64,000 nucleotides of DNA, from positions 1 to 64,000 of the forward strand of contig CACYFZ010000002.1 in the NCBI GenBank assembly GCA_902773835.1, read 5' to 3'. The notes under the pieces were generated by a model, which was not told the DNA's origin, searched no databases, and saw nothing but the letters and a program-made list of their open reading frames with translations. The stretch comes from an uncultured Eubacteriales bacterium (lineage in GTDB: Bacteria; Bacillota; Clostridia; Peptostreptococcales; Anaerovoracaceae). This document shows positions 63,604 to 64,000 of the stretch, piece after piece. Every line of letters starts with the position of its first letter. Within the stretch, counting starts at the first letter, position 1. The translations under genes and the position numbers were made by a program.

Positions 63604-64000
63604 ATGAAGGCCGCAACCAGACTTCCAAAACTGAGAATAATTATTATCATAATGCTCATCAGTATGATAATGGCATCCACTACTATGGTGTATGCAGATA
63701 TTCCGGAATCCGAAAACGGAAACGGGGAAGTTTTGCTTGGATACGGTAATCTCGATTCGGAAGAAAATGAATCTCTGCACTTTGAAGTATCTGTATTTGC
63801 AAATAACGGAACAGATGACTGCGACGTGATGGAGGTAGAGGAAGGACTTGAGTACATTCTTCCTGAATGCACATATGCTGCGCCTGAAGGACATGTATTC
63901 CGTTGCTGGGATAACGATCCGAATGGAAGTGAAACTCAGTATTATCCCGGGGACAGTATTGAGGTAAATGATAATATAGATCTCTATGCAATTTGGGACA
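63604..64000 (+). CDS. Secreted protein with InlB-type repeat (cut by window end)
   Basis: 132 codons visible, open at the right edge. Signal peptide (1-31; RIIIIIMLISMIMAST, cleavage near VYADI), an acidic Ser/Asn/Glu segment, then an InlB B-like repeat (ECTYAAPEGHVFRCWDNDP ... NIDLYAIWD). AAAGG precedes the ATG. Controlled by the GTAAC repeat operator upstream. Likely a surface or wall protein; the C-terminal anchor is not visible. Confidence 0.85.
   Translation, partial: MKAATRLPKLRIIIIIMLISMIMASTTMVYADIPESENGNGEVLLGYGNLDSEENESLHFEVSVFANNGTDDCDVMEVEEGLEYILPECTYAAPEGHVFRCWDNDPNGSETQYYPGDSIEVNDNIDLYAIWD

Overview
The window is a chromosomal replication-origin region followed by cell-surface gene islands, from a low-to-moderate GC Gram-positive anaerobe. 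The gene content (short YidC, YidD, Jag, MoxR-DUF58 operon, many BIG_2/CAP/Fn3/InlB-repeat secreted proteins, TagF- and LicD-type enzymes) points to class Clostridia. A Peptostreptococcales/Anaerovoracaceae-like lineage is my guess and cannot be proven from the sequence alone. No rRNA, tRNA or CRISPR was found.

Layout. 1-5.6 kb: origin. dnaN and dnaA run leftward and rpmH-rnpA-yidD-yidC-jag run rightward. DnaA boxes lie on both sides of dnaA: a box cluster upstream of it, and a box preceded by TAG trios and an AT-rich stretch in the dnaA-dnaN gap. 5.6-8.6 kb: an IS256-family element plus a BIG_2/Fn3 surface protein and a serine-recombinase remnant, bracketed by an 8-bp duplication GCATTTTA. 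This looks like a composite transposon inserted in the jag terminator. 8.6-15.8 kb: two small envelope genes, then recF, gyrB and gyrA, which sit on the rpmH side of the origin instead of after dnaN. 15.8-17.4 kb: two tandem-repeat arrays and an orphan PD-(D/E)XK-like nuclease. 17.5-25.3 kb: dtd, galE, a TIR-transmembrane-propeller protein, an OmpR/EnvZ-type two-component system and a CAP protein. 25.5-30.5 kb: a MoxR-DUF58-membrane protein-lipoprotein operon.

30.7-47.8 kb: an envelope island. It holds two secreted proteins with a shared C-terminal LWKLG tail, rmlA, two CAP paralogues flanking a CDP-glycerol glycerophosphotransferase, a subtilase, Fn3 proteins, a priming sugar-phosphate transferase, a Wzy-like polymerase, a GT2 glycosyltransferase and a CHAP amidase. 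Several of these genes share a direct-repeat operator (GTAAC every 11 bp, ending 27 bp before the -10 box), a layout typical of OmpR/PhoB-type regulators.

48.0-63.3 kb: one apparent 14-gene operon and the most novel part. It combines a HisC-like aminotransferase, a cytidylyltransferase fused to a Gfo/Idh/MocA oxidoreductase, an LDH/MDH-like dehydrogenase with a malate-type Arg, an acyl carrier protein, an AMP ligase, LuxE, LuxC, a GNAT, an SDR, two LicD proteins (one lacking the acidic motif), a small unknown protein, a degenerate CDP-glycerol transferase-like protein and an acyltransferase 3. There is no luciferase. I infer a pathway that loads a small acid on a carrier protein, reduces it to an aldehyde or alcohol, possibly aminates it, activates it with CTP and attaches it to a surface polymer. 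The last gene, a secreted InlB-repeat protein, is cut by the window end.
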